Positions 40,482-52,539 of a DNA stretch of 64,000 nucleotides are shown in pieces. Location of the stretch: NCBI GenBank assembly GCA_033439765.1, contig JAULSN010000006.1, forward strand, positions 1,116,001-1,180,000, written 5' to 3'. Source of the DNA: Lasiosphaeria ovina (lineage: Eukaryota > Ascomycota > Sordariomycetes > Sordariales > Lasiosphaeriaceae). Positions within the stretch are counted from its first letter, which is position 1, and each line of letters begins with the position of its first letter. A program made the position numbers and the translations under genes. The notes under the pieces are model-generated. The model was given only the letters and a program-made list of their open reading frames with translations, had not been told where the DNA came from and made no database searches.

Positions 40482-43091
40482 TCAAGCGTCGTCGTCGTCG
40501 TCGTGGCCTAGCTTGTGGCCCATGCCGAGGCGGATGAGGCGGCGGTAGCGTTCTTGCTTGGCCGTGGCGCGCTCGCGCTCGAGGCGCTTCTTCTTCTTGC
40601 GTTCGTAGACGCCCCGGACCGTGGCACGGATCTGCTCGCGGCCCTCGTCGTAGTTAGCGCGGGCGAGGGCGACGACGTCGTCGATCTGCTCGGGCGTGTA
40701 CACGAAGTTCCAGGTGCTGAGGTATTCGCTGATGGCGGGGTCGACGACAGCGTGGTTGCCGGCGCTGTCGACGCTCGTGACAGGCGCCTTGGGGTTGGCG
40801 AGGAAGGGCAGGTACACGAGCGCGATGCCGGCGTCGGGCTCGGTCAGCTTCCACGAGCTGACGTCGTCTATGGGCGGCGGCGGCGGGTCCGACGACTCGC
40901 GCTCCTGCGTGGTGCCTACCCAGACCGTACAGTAGCCCAGCTCGCGGGCCGTCTTCTCGGCCTGCTGTAGCTCTTCTGCCTTGTTCGTGTCGGGCGCCCG
41001 GCCCTCCTCACGCCGGGTCGCCTGGTCCGCCTTGGCCTCGCTCAGCTTTTTCTCGGCGCCTGCGCTAGAGGCCGAAGCGGCTTCGTCGAGCTCGTCGACG
41101 ACGGCCGACGGCGATTCCGACTCCTTTGGCCATCCGGCTCCGATTGGCCAGCCTTTGATCCCCCTCTGGCGGGCATATCCCTCGACGACTGAGAGCCAGT
41201 TGTCTGTCTTGATGTCGGCAGAGGCATCAAACGCCACGATGATCTCGACATCTCGCCCCGGCCTCAGCAGTGGGTAAATGGGCAGATTGTTCGACATGCC
41301 AGCGTCCATGAGCTGGATGTACTCGCTGCCGTAGATCGAGGGAGGGACGGTCTGCGGGAGCTCGTCTTTCATCCCGTAGGCAAAATTTGGAATAGCAGCG
41401 GGATCGACTGGATGAACCTTGCTGAGATCCTTGTTGCGGCCCCAAATGAGGTCATCAACAGCCTGAAAGCCACTGAGGCTCTGAATCAAGGGCCGGACCT
41501 CGCGATAGTAGTGGCTCAGCGTCGCGCAGAATGCACTGCCCCAGATGCCCAAAAGCAAGGGCATGCGGGCTTCAGGGAGTCGAAGACCCTCGTCTGTCGG
41601 CTGGTCCAGGCCGTTTTTGAATTTCCTTCCCATGGCCCAGGTCGGGATCCCGGCTGTGAACTCCTCGCAGAAGAATTCATAAGGTGTTACCTCGAACCAT
41701 TGAAACCAGCCCTCCTTTTTGGCCGTCTCCTTGGCCTCTTCCGAAGCAGTACCCGGGGCTTTGGAGCCTGACGGGTCGACTTCTGGAATCTCATGGCGTA
41801 CAGCGGTATAGATAGGTAACGGATTCTGGCCATATCGAACATATTCTTGCTGGTTTGACAATTTGAAGTCCTTTTCATTGACGCCAAGCTCTCCCTTGGG
41901 GACTAGAAGTCTTGAAGCGAGCAAGACGCCATAGACATCGACTAAGCCAAAGTTTGCGCTTGGGTCGCCTTTGAGCTTCTCTACCATGCCGCTCAAGAGA
42001 TACTTGTTCGTTGGCGCAGATATTAGGGACGAAAAGGCGGCGGGAGGATACGCGATGTGGATTCCGAGGCGCGCTTTCAGGTGCTCGGCAGCGCGTTGCA
42101 AGTCTCCTTTCGCGATGGACGAGTAAACGATGGACTGGAGCCAGCATGAGCCACTCACACCTGACGTGTATGTGGCACAGTCGAGGAGACCATCCTCGGT
42201 CGAGGCCATCAGCGAGCCGGTTCCAGCAACAAGGGCACGCAAGCCGCCGCCCGAGCCGCACATTGCAATGACAGGGACGTCATCAGGATGAATATCATCT
42301 CCCTTGACGCCTAGGTATCTAGCCAGGGCAGGAGCAATGACCTTTCTGCGGCGCTCGAGAAATATCTTTTCGTCGTCGCAGAGATGCTCCGACACGCGGA
42401 CTTTTGCAGCGTACTGGACTTCGGGATGAATGGAGGGGTCCGAGGCTTCCTGCCAGATCTCCTGTGCCAACGAGCCCGGGGCCATGTTCAGCTCGCGCTG
42501 GAGTTTCCTGACATAGGCGGGAACGCTCTTGGACCATTCCGGCAGAAGCATGTCGACAACCCTGTCTGAGAGTCTCGCAGCGTCGAGCTGGCTCGTGAAT
42601 GAGATGGCCTCGAAGCTGCTAGTTAAACTGGACCAAGGTCCTTGGCCGGTCTCTTCGCTGGCAGCGTCGGCGGGCGACGGCGAGGAGGGGGATCCCAGGC
42701 GCCCGTCGGCCGTAGTCTTCAGATTGGACGGCACATTACCATCAGTTGGGTAGAGGGAATAGGTAAGCAACGCGGCGATGACTATCACCGATATCGTTTT
42801 GGAAGCCGGTGATTTGGAGTCGCCGGGCTCTTTCTCTTGGCGCGACGAGAAGAATCCATGGCGGATTGCTTGGCGAGGCAAGAAAGCGAGGCGCGAAGGT
42901 GACAGATGCAGGAACCAGGCGCCACCGCGTAGCCTGGCTTGTAATTGTTGTTGCTGGGCCCGAGCGAGATGGCCGACTGATCGGCGACAAGACACGGCGT
43001 GGAAGGCGAGACGAAGCTGGCGAGGGTTCGCCGTCTCTGAGTCCGAGGCTGACAGCTTCAGCTTCAGCTTCAGCTTCATCTTCATCTTCAT
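40482..43091 (-). CDS. plaA: Cytosolic phospholipase A2-type lipase (PlaA-like), probably mitochondrial
   Basis: One open frame of 869 residues. The catalytic region shows the oxyanion loop AMCGSGGGLRAL (about residue 277), the nucleophile motif SGVSGSCW (about residue 310) and the Asp partner in MDAGMSNNLP (about residue 597). This Ser/Asp dyad arrangement is that of the group IV cPLA2/fungal phospholipase B superfamily, which cleaves acyl chains from phospholipids. It lacks a secretory signal, unlike phospholipase B. The N-terminus is basic with many Arg/Ser/Gln, and a hydrophobic stretch (TISVIVIAALLTYSLY) lies near residue 105; this pattern resembles fungal PlaA proteins reported as mitochondrial. 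The extreme start MKMKMKLKLKLKLS comes from a trinucleotide-like repeat and may not be the true N-terminus. The C-terminus is Arg/Lys-rich and ends in an aspartate run. Confidence 0.87.
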   Translation of the reverse strand: MKMKMKLKLKLKLSASDSETANPRQLRLAFHAVSCRRSVGHLARAQQQQLQARLRGGAWFLHLSPSRLAFLPRQAIRHGFFSSRQEKEPGDSKSPASKTISVIVIAALLTYSLYPTDGNVPSNLKTTADGRLGSPSSPSPADAASEETGQGPWSSLTSSFEAISFTSQLDAARLSDRVVDMLLPEWSKSVPAYVRKLQRELNMAPGSLAQEIWQEASDPSIHPEVQYAAKVRVSEHLCDDEKIFLERRRKVIAPALARYLGVKGDDIHPDDVPVIAMCGSGGGLRALVAGTGSLMASTEDGLLDCATYTSGVSGSCWLQSIVYSSIAKGDLQRAAEHLKARLGIHIAYPPAAFSSLISAPTNKYLLSGMVEKLKGDPSANFGLVDVYGVLLASRLLVPKGELGVNEKDFKLSNQQEYVRYGQNPLPIYTAVRHEIPEVDPSGSKAPGTASEEAKETAKKEGWFQWFEVTPYEFFCEEFTAGIPTWAMGRKFKNGLDQPTDEGLRLPEARMPLLLGIWGSAFCATLSHYYREVRPLIQSLSGFQAVDDLIWGRNKDLSKVHPVDPAAIPNFAYGMKDELPQTVPPSIYGSEYIQLMDAGMSNNLPIYPLLRPGRDVEIIVAFDASADIKTDNWLSVVEGYARQRGIKGWPIGAGWPKESESPSAVVDELDEAASASSAGAEKKLSEAKADQATRREEGRAPDTNKAEELQQAEKTARELGYCTVWVGTTQERESSDPPPPPIDDVSSWKLTEPDAGIALVYLPFLANPKAPVTSVDSAGNHAVVDPAISEYLSTWNFVYTPEQIDDVVALARANYDEGREQIRATVRGVYERKKKKRLERERATAKQERYRRLIRLGMGHKLGHDDDDDA

Positions 43092-45796
43092 GGCAGCGAT
43101 TGGTCAAGCAAGCTGTGGCATGGTTAGAGGGTCCAACATTCTGCAAATGAAGCTGTCGCCAGAGTAATAATCATGGCATCCCTTCCTGTTGGAGTTGAAC
43201 AATTTCTGTCACGTCGCGGGTGTGCACGTCTGTGGTTCCAACTTGCGATCCGGAGCAAAAAGACCCGACCAAACCTGACCTGCAAGTGGTAAACGACCGT
43301 TAGACTTGCAGTCGTTACATCATCAACATGGGTCACAGCCTGGCCACATTAGTGCCGCCTTGGGAATGTCAGGTACAGCCGAAAAATTGCCGCAAAAAGA
43401 CGGGAAGTGGGCATCCATCAATGAACGTCGACGACCGAGAACGGACGGATATTGCAGGAACTGTATTCGCACTAATGAACCGAATACCAAAAAACCCATC
43501 TACGGTTGCGTAGTAGGTATTAGGTATATGCAAGAGAACCAGATCGCTTGGCATCAGGCGAACGAATAAATGCATTCGTAGCACGGAATACTCCGTAGCT
43601 GCAACGCTATTTTGCCGTCCTCGGATCGGGCTCTGCCTTTTCGTGAAAGCGTGCACAGCATGCGTGTTTGGCAGTCCAAGAGATTGTGTCACGGCTCATC
43701 ACAGGCTCTCAGCACTGCACTACCGAGCACAGCACACACTGGCAGGTACAATCATGCTGTTTGTCCTCATTCCAACTCCTCCCCCTCCCCCTCCCCCTCC
43801 CCGCTGTCCACGGAGCGGGATTTCTCGGATGGTTCAAGGTCTCACTTGCTCCATGCCGTGCTGTTAACAAGGCCACCGCACCGGACCTGCAAAGTCTCGG
43901 GCAATTCTGCAGGTTTGAGCCAAGGCTTTGACTTCGGGATTGTCCCCGGCCATCACGGGCAGGAGGTTAGCAGCTATTCGTGCCTCCCACACGCATAGCT
44001 GCGAGCTCATCTCCTGCGAATCGAATGCGTACCTTGGGTCGTCCTGTGACTGTCTGCTTTGGAGCCAACTCTCCACGATAGGTGGGTACCTGTACGGAAT
44101 ACGGAGAACTGTATGGAAATATTGCCAGAGTCGTACGTTTGTGGGAGATCACGTGGCAACCCCTAGAAATTGAAAAGCACGGCTGGTTGGACTTGAGGGC
44201 TTCTGGACCCGTTCGTCCCCCCTCAACGACGGCTCGAGGCTGGGTCATAGCTCCCGGTTGGATAACGTTGCAGGAGGCCAATGCGTCAACTGGCACTTCA
44301 GTCTGCCACATCGCAATGCGTGGGGATGTGCTAACAGAAGTGCGGACTATTCATCAGTGAGCTATCTCTTTTCTACACTACAATTCAATCCCTGAATTGT
44401 TGCTGGCGTGGTACTTGCAAGATCCAAATGGCCTTAGCATGTTGCGACTCGCCGTAATGGTTTTTCGCCAAGGGAGGTAATAGCTATTTGAATCGCTATT
44501 CTGGAATCCTAGAGGTCTACTCCTTCTCTAGAAATACCCATTAAAGACCTTTCCTGGCCGGTTCATTTGTTCTTTTCTTTTCGTAAGTACCACGCCAACA
44601 ACAGTTCAGGGATTGGATTGTACCGTAGTTCCAGGAGTAGCTGCGCAGCTTCTTGTTGATGTTTGGTGCGATCCGTTCATCGTCCATCAAGCGCGAGGAG
44701 CCAAAGTCTGATGTCGAAAACGAGATCCCAAGAGACTTCCTGGCTCGTGCGGCCCGACCCATCTCAGGGTTCACCGGTGGGACGTGAGGGGGTTGGGCGA
44801 TCAACGAGATTATTTCTCTTTCGGAAGAAATTGGCGATGGTCATTCCGAGACGAGAAACAAACCAGAAACGTGACCAATTCAGGCCCCCAGAACCATTGA
44901 AACATAATTCCCAAATTAGGCCTTCCATCCAAGCTCTTTCATCAGTGAGAGCAATCGGACGGGCATCATTGAAACGATTAATGGAGACTTCGTGAGTGGC
45001 TTGAGAGTGGAGTTTGTGCGCATGGGCCAACCAACCCCAGGCTGCCCCATTTCTGGTGCAGCTACTCTGTGATAAATGGAAGGTTCCAATTGTTGAGCAC
45101 CCGGAACTTGAGGTGAAGCAAAGCAAAGCAGACGGAATCCTGCTGTCCTGTCACATCAAGACAATAAATATAAGTCTTGGTGAGAAACAAGGTCCATAGG
45201 TCTTATGCGGGGATGTGTCCACATACCGCCGCCCGCTTGTTACGTCCCACAGCTTGCGAAGCAGATATTAATTGCCAACAATCTACAAATAGGGCACATA
45301 CATACCTTGAGGTACATACATGATAAATTACGTTAGCTGCGGGCCGTGGGAAAGCTCGCACCAGCCCTTTGGGCGCCCGCCCGAGTACGTACCTTAAGGT
45401 ATAGTGGGTGGGGAGCGAGCCGACGGCTACCTTAGATCCCGGCGTCATGTCCAAAAGTTATTTCTTCAATTGCATCTTGGTGGGAGACCGGGACGTTCAG
45501 TGTTGAATAAGTTTGGAGCTGCTCCCGCTCGTTGTGAATAGGTGTCGTCCACCACCGCCCATTCAAAAGCTGGGTCACCCCAGATTTGCGCTACCTCAGT
45601 CAGGAAGTCCCAGCCTGCCAACTTCCAGAGGCCGAGATTCACGCGTGGGGACTGGAGACGGAACTGCCAGCCATTGGAAAGCTCCCAGGCAGGCCCAGCG
45701 AATCACAAGCTCCAGATCCCGACCCCTGCTCATTAATGCTCCTTAGCATGCCCCTGCGCTGTCGTCGGGTAGGTTGTGGACACCCCCCCCTCAGGC

Positions 45797-45832
<36 letters not shown>

Positions 45833-46795
45833 AACGCACTTGTCCCGTTCCATTCCCCAGCACGACGACCCCTTTTGCTCAGCGTGGGAAGACGACGGGA
45901 AATCTTCCCACCCAAACGCCCTGTCGCACCTAAATTTTTCCTCGACCGACCGCGACAACCCAACATCTCGCATCCTCACTTCTACCACATTTCGTACATT
46001 TGAACACTCATTCCGTATTGCTACGCGATCCAGCGTTACATTTCAGAATCACCTGCCAATTGCCTTAGAAACCTGCGCTCCGCCGCGCCATTGACACGCG
46101 ACCATATCTCGGCTCGCCATCGTTCCTGGTATGTAAGTTTGATGTGCTCCCGACCCAACGACGGGCCAGTGCCGTCCTGTCCTTTTTTCTCCTCCTTCCC
46201 CAATGAACTTCCACAGACCCGACGCTGTTTCTCTACTCGACTGCCGCGAGGCCTGCCTGCCTACCTCTTGCTCTCCACCTCGTTTCCACTGTACGAACTA
46301 GATTCCGGTGGTGTGGCCTCTTCGTCAGCCCGTTCTGGTCTACCGCGGCTGTGAAAAATAGTCACATGAAGTTACCTTTCGTGGGAATGATCCGAGCTTG
46401 GCTAACATCGCCCTTTGCTCCATCTCTCTAGACTTCGCACCTTCCCCCAAGCTCGCTCTCCCGGGTCACGACTGATCGCTCGCCACGGTGCCTGTCGAAA
46501 TGGGTAAGCTCTTGCTTTTTGTTTTTCGCTCGACGTGCTCGTGTTGGAGCACCAAGCTGCAGGAGGCATCGCCGAGGAAGCCCAACCAATGTCGCTCCCT
46601 TCTATCGACCTCGAGCCGCTCAAAACCGGCCCTCTCCCTCCTGTGATTCTGCCTCCTCTCCTCTCCATACCAACATCACAAATCGGCCTACCGATTCGCC
46701 GCATTCGTTCGCTGCCATCTACCGTTTCTTGGGAACCTCTTTTTTGGAACAAATCATCTTACCCATCGGAATACAACCTGCTCCCATTCATCAAG
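43092..46795. other. 3.7-kb divergent intergenic region before the septin gene
   Basis: Frames here are short and contradictory. A CCTCCC repeat (43770-43801) and a (CTG)10 run (45800-45830) are present. From about 46100 it is likely septin 5' leader, with an ATGG|GTAAGC at 46500 that may be a first exon or a leader intron donor. No other gene is recognised. Confidence 0.5.
45800..45830 (+). repeat. (CTG)10 trinucleotide run
   Basis: Ten perfect CTG units about 1 kb upstream of the septin start, in the leader or promoter. Confidence 0.95.
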
Positions 46796-48709
46796 ATGCA
46801 CTTCGCTACAATGGTCCACCATGCCACCAAGGCCCGTACCAAGAGCGTGCAGTTTGAGAAGAGTCTGATCAGTCTCGACGGCGCCGAAGGAGCCTCTTCT
46901 CGGGACGGGGCGTCAACTCCCCCAATTCCCGGGAACCGGACCAGCAGCCTACCCACGAGCGAGAACAAGGAGAACTTCAACAATTCCATTCGTCACCACC
47001 GGAGCATGTTGGACATTGAGGATCCTCCCAAGCTACCGATTGCCAAGCCCCTGTCCTACGACGAGCTTTACCCCAAACTCGTGGACCCGACCGCTCTCAC
47101 CAAATTTCCATTGAGGAGGCCCTTTGACAGTCAGACTCCATGTGCCCTAACAGCAGCATTTCTACCGTGACTAGCCACTTCCCACTTTGCGGCGGAGATG
47201 CTAACGTATTTGTCTCACAGCTGCAAACGGTATTCCCACCAATTTTCCTCCCCCTGCCAGGGCGCCGCCCGCTCCAAACGCGGGCAAGCCTTCGTCATCT
47301 CGATCGGAAGACTCTGAAGAAGCCACATCTTCTGACCATGCAACCGCAGCTCCTCAAGCTTCTATCAATGACAGCAGAAACATTGTCCGAAGGAAGCTGA
47401 CGGGCTACGTTGGCTTCGCCAATCTGCCCAACCAATGGCACCGCAAGAGTGTTCGTAAGGGCTTCAACTTCAACGTGATGGTTGTTGGTATGTTTCTGCT
47501 CTGTCCCGCCGTTTGATTGCTGGCGCAGTGCTAAGTTTCCGCTCAGGTGAATCTGGTCTCGGAAAGTCGACTCTCGTCAACACTCTCTTCAACACTTCGC
47601 TCTACCCTCCCAAGGAGCGCAAGGGCCCCAGCCTCGACATCATTCCGAAGACGGTCACCATCCAGTCCATCAGCGCCGATATCGAGGAGGCCGGAGTTCG
47701 TCTACGGCTCACCGTCGTTGACACACCTGGTTTCGGCGACTTCGTGAACAATGACGAGTCTTGGAGGCCCATTGTTGACAACATTGAGCAGCGCTTCGAT
47801 GCCTACCTCGACGCCGAAAACAAGGTCAATCGTATGAACATTGTGGACAACCGCATCCACGCGTGCGTCTTCTTCATTCAGCCGACAGGCCACTCATTGA
47901 AGCCGCTTGACATTGAAGTCATGAAGCGGCTGCATACTAAGGTCAACTTGATCCCGGTCATCGCCAAGTCGGATACTCTAACCGACGAGGAGATCAATGC
48001 CTTCAAGCAGAGAGTAAGCTTTTGCCCTTTTCTAATACAGTATCAGTCCACGATGCTAACCATATGCTGCTAGATTCTTGCCGATATCAAGTTCCACAAG
48101 GTGCAGATTTTCGAAGGCCCTCGGTATGAACTCGATGATGAGGAGACCATTGCGGAGAACAACGAGATCATGTCCAAGGTCCCGTTCGCCGTTGTCGGTG
48201 CGACCAATGAGATCACGAATGCCGACGGACGCAAGGTTCGCGGTCGTCGCTATCCTTGGGGTGTCATCGAGGTGGACAACGAGGAGCATTGCGACTTCGT
48301 CAAGCTCCGCCAGATGCTCATCCGCACCCACATGGAGGAGCTCAAGGAGCACACCAACAACAACCTCTACGAAAACTATCGGACAGACAAGCTGATTGCT
48401 ATGGGCGTCTCTCAAGACCCGAGCGTTTTCAAGGAGGTTAACCCTGCTGTCAAGCAAGAGGAAGAGCGCTCTCTCCACGAGCAGAAGCTCGCCAAGATGG
48501 AGGCCGAAATGAAGATGGTCTTTCAACAGAAGGTCGCTGAGAAGGAATCCAAGCTGAAGCAGAGCGAGGAGGAGCTCTATGCTCGTCACCGGGAGATGAA
48601 AGAGCAGTTGGAGCGGCAGCGTTTGGAGCTCGAAGAAAAGAAGTCGAGGGTGGAGAGCGGACGGCCAATCGACAAGGAGCCCAAGAGAAAGGGGTTCTCT
48701 CTCCGATAA
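46796..48709 (+). CDS. cdc3: Septin, Cdc3/AspB class
   Basis: Exons 46796-47141, 47221-47487, 47547-48013 and 48074-48709 give 571 residues. The GTPase domain has the P-loop [11 protein letters not shown] restored by splicing at 47488-47546, the G3 motif DTPGFGDF and the G4 motif [24 protein letters not shown] and the septin unique element ([20 protein letters not shown]) follow. A C-terminal coiled coil of about 75 residues ends KGFSLR. Septins build filaments and rings at the septum and hyphal tips. The first splice donor (GTGCCC, 47142) is weak but its join keeps frame. The N-terminus is uncertain: I start at [20 protein letters not shown], but an upstream ATGG at 46500 spliced to 46563 would also keep frame and add about 80 residues. 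The long, charged N-terminal extension fits Cdc3-type septins. Confidence 0.87.
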
Positions 48710-50126
48710 ACTTGCGGCCCACCTAGTGCGCTGCACCACCTCCACGACACGTCTCAGTATCATGATGCCCACAATACCAGCCTGCCGCCTCTTTCTTTCC
48801 ATTCTTTGTTTTTCATTTGTCCCCTTTTAATCAAAAACTTCCTCTTAATTGCCGTGGGAAGATTGTGTGGGAAGGCGGCCTAAAAGTCTACCGATGCGCA
48901 CCTATTGGGCGGAAGAGGGTGCTGAAAAGCTGTTTGCTGTCAAAAAAAAGGGTCAGGCTTTCGGGAACTGGTGTTTCCATCGTGGGTGAAGGGTTGAGTC
49001 GGCTGTTCTTGAACACATTACGCAGATATAATTGGTTTCGAGGGTTTCTTGAGAATCACGTTTCGTCGACGCCCCGAGTATGACCCGATCATAATTACCA
49101 TCCATCGGCTTTGGAGAGGTGTGACAGAGAGTCACAGGAGTGGGACTAGAGACTCGAGGGCGTGTTGTTCCCTCACCAGCTCCTGCCCGAATAACCAGCC
49201 CTTTCAAGCCCAAAGAACATCGGCCAGGTGCCTCAGGGGTTGGAAGGGCGGAAGGTTTCCTGGGGTTGGGTTTGGACGCCATTGCGTGAGAAGGAATTTT
49301 ATATGACTGAGGCTCGGGACGAGAGGGACGGCACGACCGGATATCCCACCCCACACCTGTATTTTACGGCCGACCGTGGCACAGAACAAGTTCTGGGACT
49401 TTCTTTTCTTTCTAGTCTCTCTTTCTCTTTCTGCCATGGGAAAACCCCCTCCCCATCATACCCAGCCCATTCTTGTCTTCCTCGGGCTTCCTATTTCTCT
49501 TCCCGACTTTCACCGCACTAACTCGCCCTCTTCTTCTACCGGCTCTTGTCCGACTTTTGTTTTCCTAGTTTTCCACCTACTGCTACCTGGTCCCCCCTTT
49601 TTTATTTATCTGTCTGATTGTTTAGCTTAGTGCGCCCTTCTGTGTCTGAATTAAAAGGATCGTCTTTTTGTGAATCTGCTTGACTTTTTGATAACCTTTG
49701 TGTGAGTGAACTTTAGCGGACATGGAAAAGATTTGCGGCACAGTGAGGCTTTTGAGTTCCGTCAGCTCTTTAAGGGCTGTATGTAAACTTTTTACTTTAA
49801 CCGCCCGGCACGGGTTGCTTGTTTTGGTCCTGCGCCGCCGTAGCGAACCAAACTGCGCCACGAACCTACGCAACGGTTTTCGGCCTGTAGTTGGAGGCGC
49901 TGCCTAGGAAAATTTGAGGGCGAGGGTCTATGTATGTTCTTTGATTCGGGATAATATTGGTACAAAACATAAAATACATTGATGATAGAGATGAGAAGGC
50001 CAAGACAATGTTGACCCCCTATACTTGATGGTAAATAAATACATATCGAGTTATATTCTACATTACACGTACCACGAAGCTGTCCCCCCTCCTGCTGCTG
50101 CAACATCACGCGCAGCAATGGGCAAA
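48710..50126. other. Convergent 3' region between septin and uS4m genes
   Basis: T-rich and CT-rich DNA with no support for a gene. Open frames up to 133 codons on either strand overlap each other without domain similarity. Confidence 0.5.
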
Positions 50127-51757
50127 CTAGCCTCTCCGCAAGTACCAATTGTGAGCCAGCTGGTTGAGTTCCTCCGAGAATGGCGTCGGCACCTCGGCCA
50201 AGCCCTGGCGAGCGACCGGGTGGCGCAGGTATACGGCGGCACATATGTTCTGGTTGACCTCGAGGTAGCGGGGGATGAAGGCGAAGGGCGACATGTACGG
50301 CCTGGGCTGCCACGGGGTGACGTAGGTTTTCTTCGGGTCATATGGGTTCACTAGTTGCTTGACGATCAACTGGCTGAGGGTACCGCGGTCTGTCGATTGG
50401 AGCTGGTCTGCGGCTTCTTTCACTGGGCCTAAGAGAATTCTCTCGGCTTCCCTCTTGGCTTCCCTCTTGGCTGCCATCTTTTCTGCCTTCGACATGTCTG
50501 CCGCATTGGAGGGATAGTTACGAAGCACTGTCGACTTGTTGGCTTGTATTTGCGCTTCCAATTTCGCCTTTGCCATTTCCGCTTCTACAAATTTCTGTCT
50601 CGCCCTTTCGGGGTCGACGAAATCCAAATGGAGCTCCTGCAGCAACTCGGAAAGATTGGTCACCAGCTCCGTAGCCTTCGACTCGTCATCGAGGAACTCC
50701 TGGTCCGGGGTGAGGGGGTTAATTTTTTGAACCGTGTTGACTAGTGCACGCACGGCATTTTTGCGAGCTCTGATTTGCCTTTTCATGCGCAGTACCTTGT
50801 TGGCCTCGGTCTCGGCCTCGCCATCGCTCTTGCTCTGGCTCTTGCCCTCGAGAAGCCCTTTGGCGATCCAGTAAAGCTTTTTGATATCGGCACGTCTTTT
50901 CTTGAGGGTCTTCGCAGCTATTTTCGTTTCCTTCAGTTTCTTTCCCGACTCTTCCTTGACGGGTTCCGAGGCGGCTTCGATCTTCTTTGGTGCAGTCGCC
51001 TTCTTCACACCCGTGCAATCCAGGACGCGGTCAACGTCAACTTGGAAGAGATCACCTGGGTTGAGGAGATAGCCGGGATATTTCATCTGGAAAGGGTTGA
51101 CTGTCAGTTGTCCGCTATAGATGAGAAAAATTGGCAGCAGGGCGCGCCAACAACCTACCTTCATTCCGTTGACCTTGACGGCGCCGTGTACAACTAGGGA
51201 GTGAGCCTGGCGGGCGCTGCTCGCAAAGAGAGCCCGGAAAATAGCGATATCAAGACGCCGCTCCAAGGGAGCAAACGTCATTTGCATGTAAGGCGTGTGC
51301 TTGGTAGAAGTGCCATTGCGCGGCGCTGGAGGGGCGCCGGGTGCCTGAGTCTTTCCAGAGCCACGGCCGGCGGCCTGCTCGCTCCCGTCGAAGTGCGCCA
51401 TATATTTTGGGTCCATGTCGGTAACGGATAGGAGCCGCCTGCTGAACATGCGCTCCCATTTCTTCTCCTTGATGTGCTCGCCATGGTAGCCACGCGCCAG
51501 CGCCTTGGCCCCCCACTTCTGTTGGAAGAAAGTGTTATACAGAGTCTTGGGTTCCCGCAAATTGTTGAGGTTGTATAAGTTGTATTTGTTCCATGTTTGT
51601 CTGACGCGCTATAGGTAGAAAGAGAAAAGACGAGATTGTTAGTGGTGCGCGCTCGATGCCAAGCTGTCCTGTCCTGGAAGGGCGAAGGCTGAGAGAGAGA
51701 AAGTGCACGTACTGGTCGCTTCAGACCATGGTATCGCAATACCCTGCGGTACTTCAT
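50127..51757 (-). CDS. nam9: Mitochondrial small-subunit ribosomal protein uS4m (Nam9 type)
   Basis: Three exons, complement(50127..51086, 51159..51608, 51713..51757), give 484 residues. Exon 1 encodes MKYRRVLRYHGLKRP, which joins RVRQTWNKYNLYNLNNLREP, the start expected of fungal Nam9. An S4 RNA-binding domain follows: PLERRLDIAIFRALFASSAR, then HSLVVHGAVKVNGMK, split by the 72-nt intron 51087-51158, then MKYPGYLLNPGDLFQVD. uS4m binds small-subunit rRNA in the mitoribosome. A long lysine/glutamate-rich insert (about residues 190-370) and a C-terminal block with TPWQPRPYMSPFAFIPRYLE follow, both known in fungal versions. The second intron is a multiple of three with no stop, so an unspliced transcript would stay in frame. 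Both joins are in phase 0. Confidence 0.9.
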
Positions 51758-52539
51758 CGCGGCGTGGCGGCGCCAATTGATACCGCTGTCTCGGTGCTGG
51801 GCTTGTTTATGGTGCGGTGCGGTGCAGAACGGGGGGTATCAGGGGCCAGCGACAGCGACAGCTTCAAAATCCTGAAGCGCAGACCACCAACCGAAAATAT
51901 TTCAGAGTTCAGACCGACTGGTCGTGTTCTCCTAACACTCACGTGAGTTGCTTGGGAGCTTAGGGGCACAGAGGGGCCCGGCCTAGCGGGAGCTAGACCC
52001 AGAACAGCCTAACGCCTTGGAGCTAATGTGGGGCTTTGCGGCGAGCCGGGCGGTGAAGGCACGAAAAATCAATTGGAGTAGGTGGGACCAGGCTCTTTTG
52101 GTCGCCCATTCGCGCTTTGCGATTGCCTTGCGCTCGAGAATGCTGAAGGAGAAAGAAAAAAGGTTTCCACGAACCGGCGACTTCCTGAACCGAATTGCTC
52201 CCTCATTTTCCTTGTGCCAGCAACAAGATTCTACCAAGTTCACGAAGACCACGGATCACCAATATTTACCTTTCCTTGTAAGTTTTTTATCTATTCTGAG
52301 TCCTCGCCGCAGTAGGCGCCAACCTTGGTGACTCTTTTCCTAGCTCCCTCGCGTGCCTTTTACCCCACCAACATTTTTCTGTCACCTCAAGGCTGGAGCA
52401 CACTCCCTTTCACTTTATTCCTCGCCGCAACATCAGGCATTCATGACCCCCTTTCCCCATACTACGCGCGCATCTCCTCTAACACGACGATAGCTCCCAT
52501 AGTACTCAACTCGGGACTCAACACGGTCACCAATCAATC
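51758..52539. other. Divergent promoter between uS4m and the La-type gene
   Basis: About 780 bp serving two RNA-related genes. It has a CGGTGCGGTGCGGTGCAG-like repeat at about 51810-51828. No gene seen. Confidence 0.5.

Noticed and set aside
40515..40970. 151-codon plus frame antisense to the phospholipase
   Set aside because: GC-rich shadow of the opposite strand's codons.
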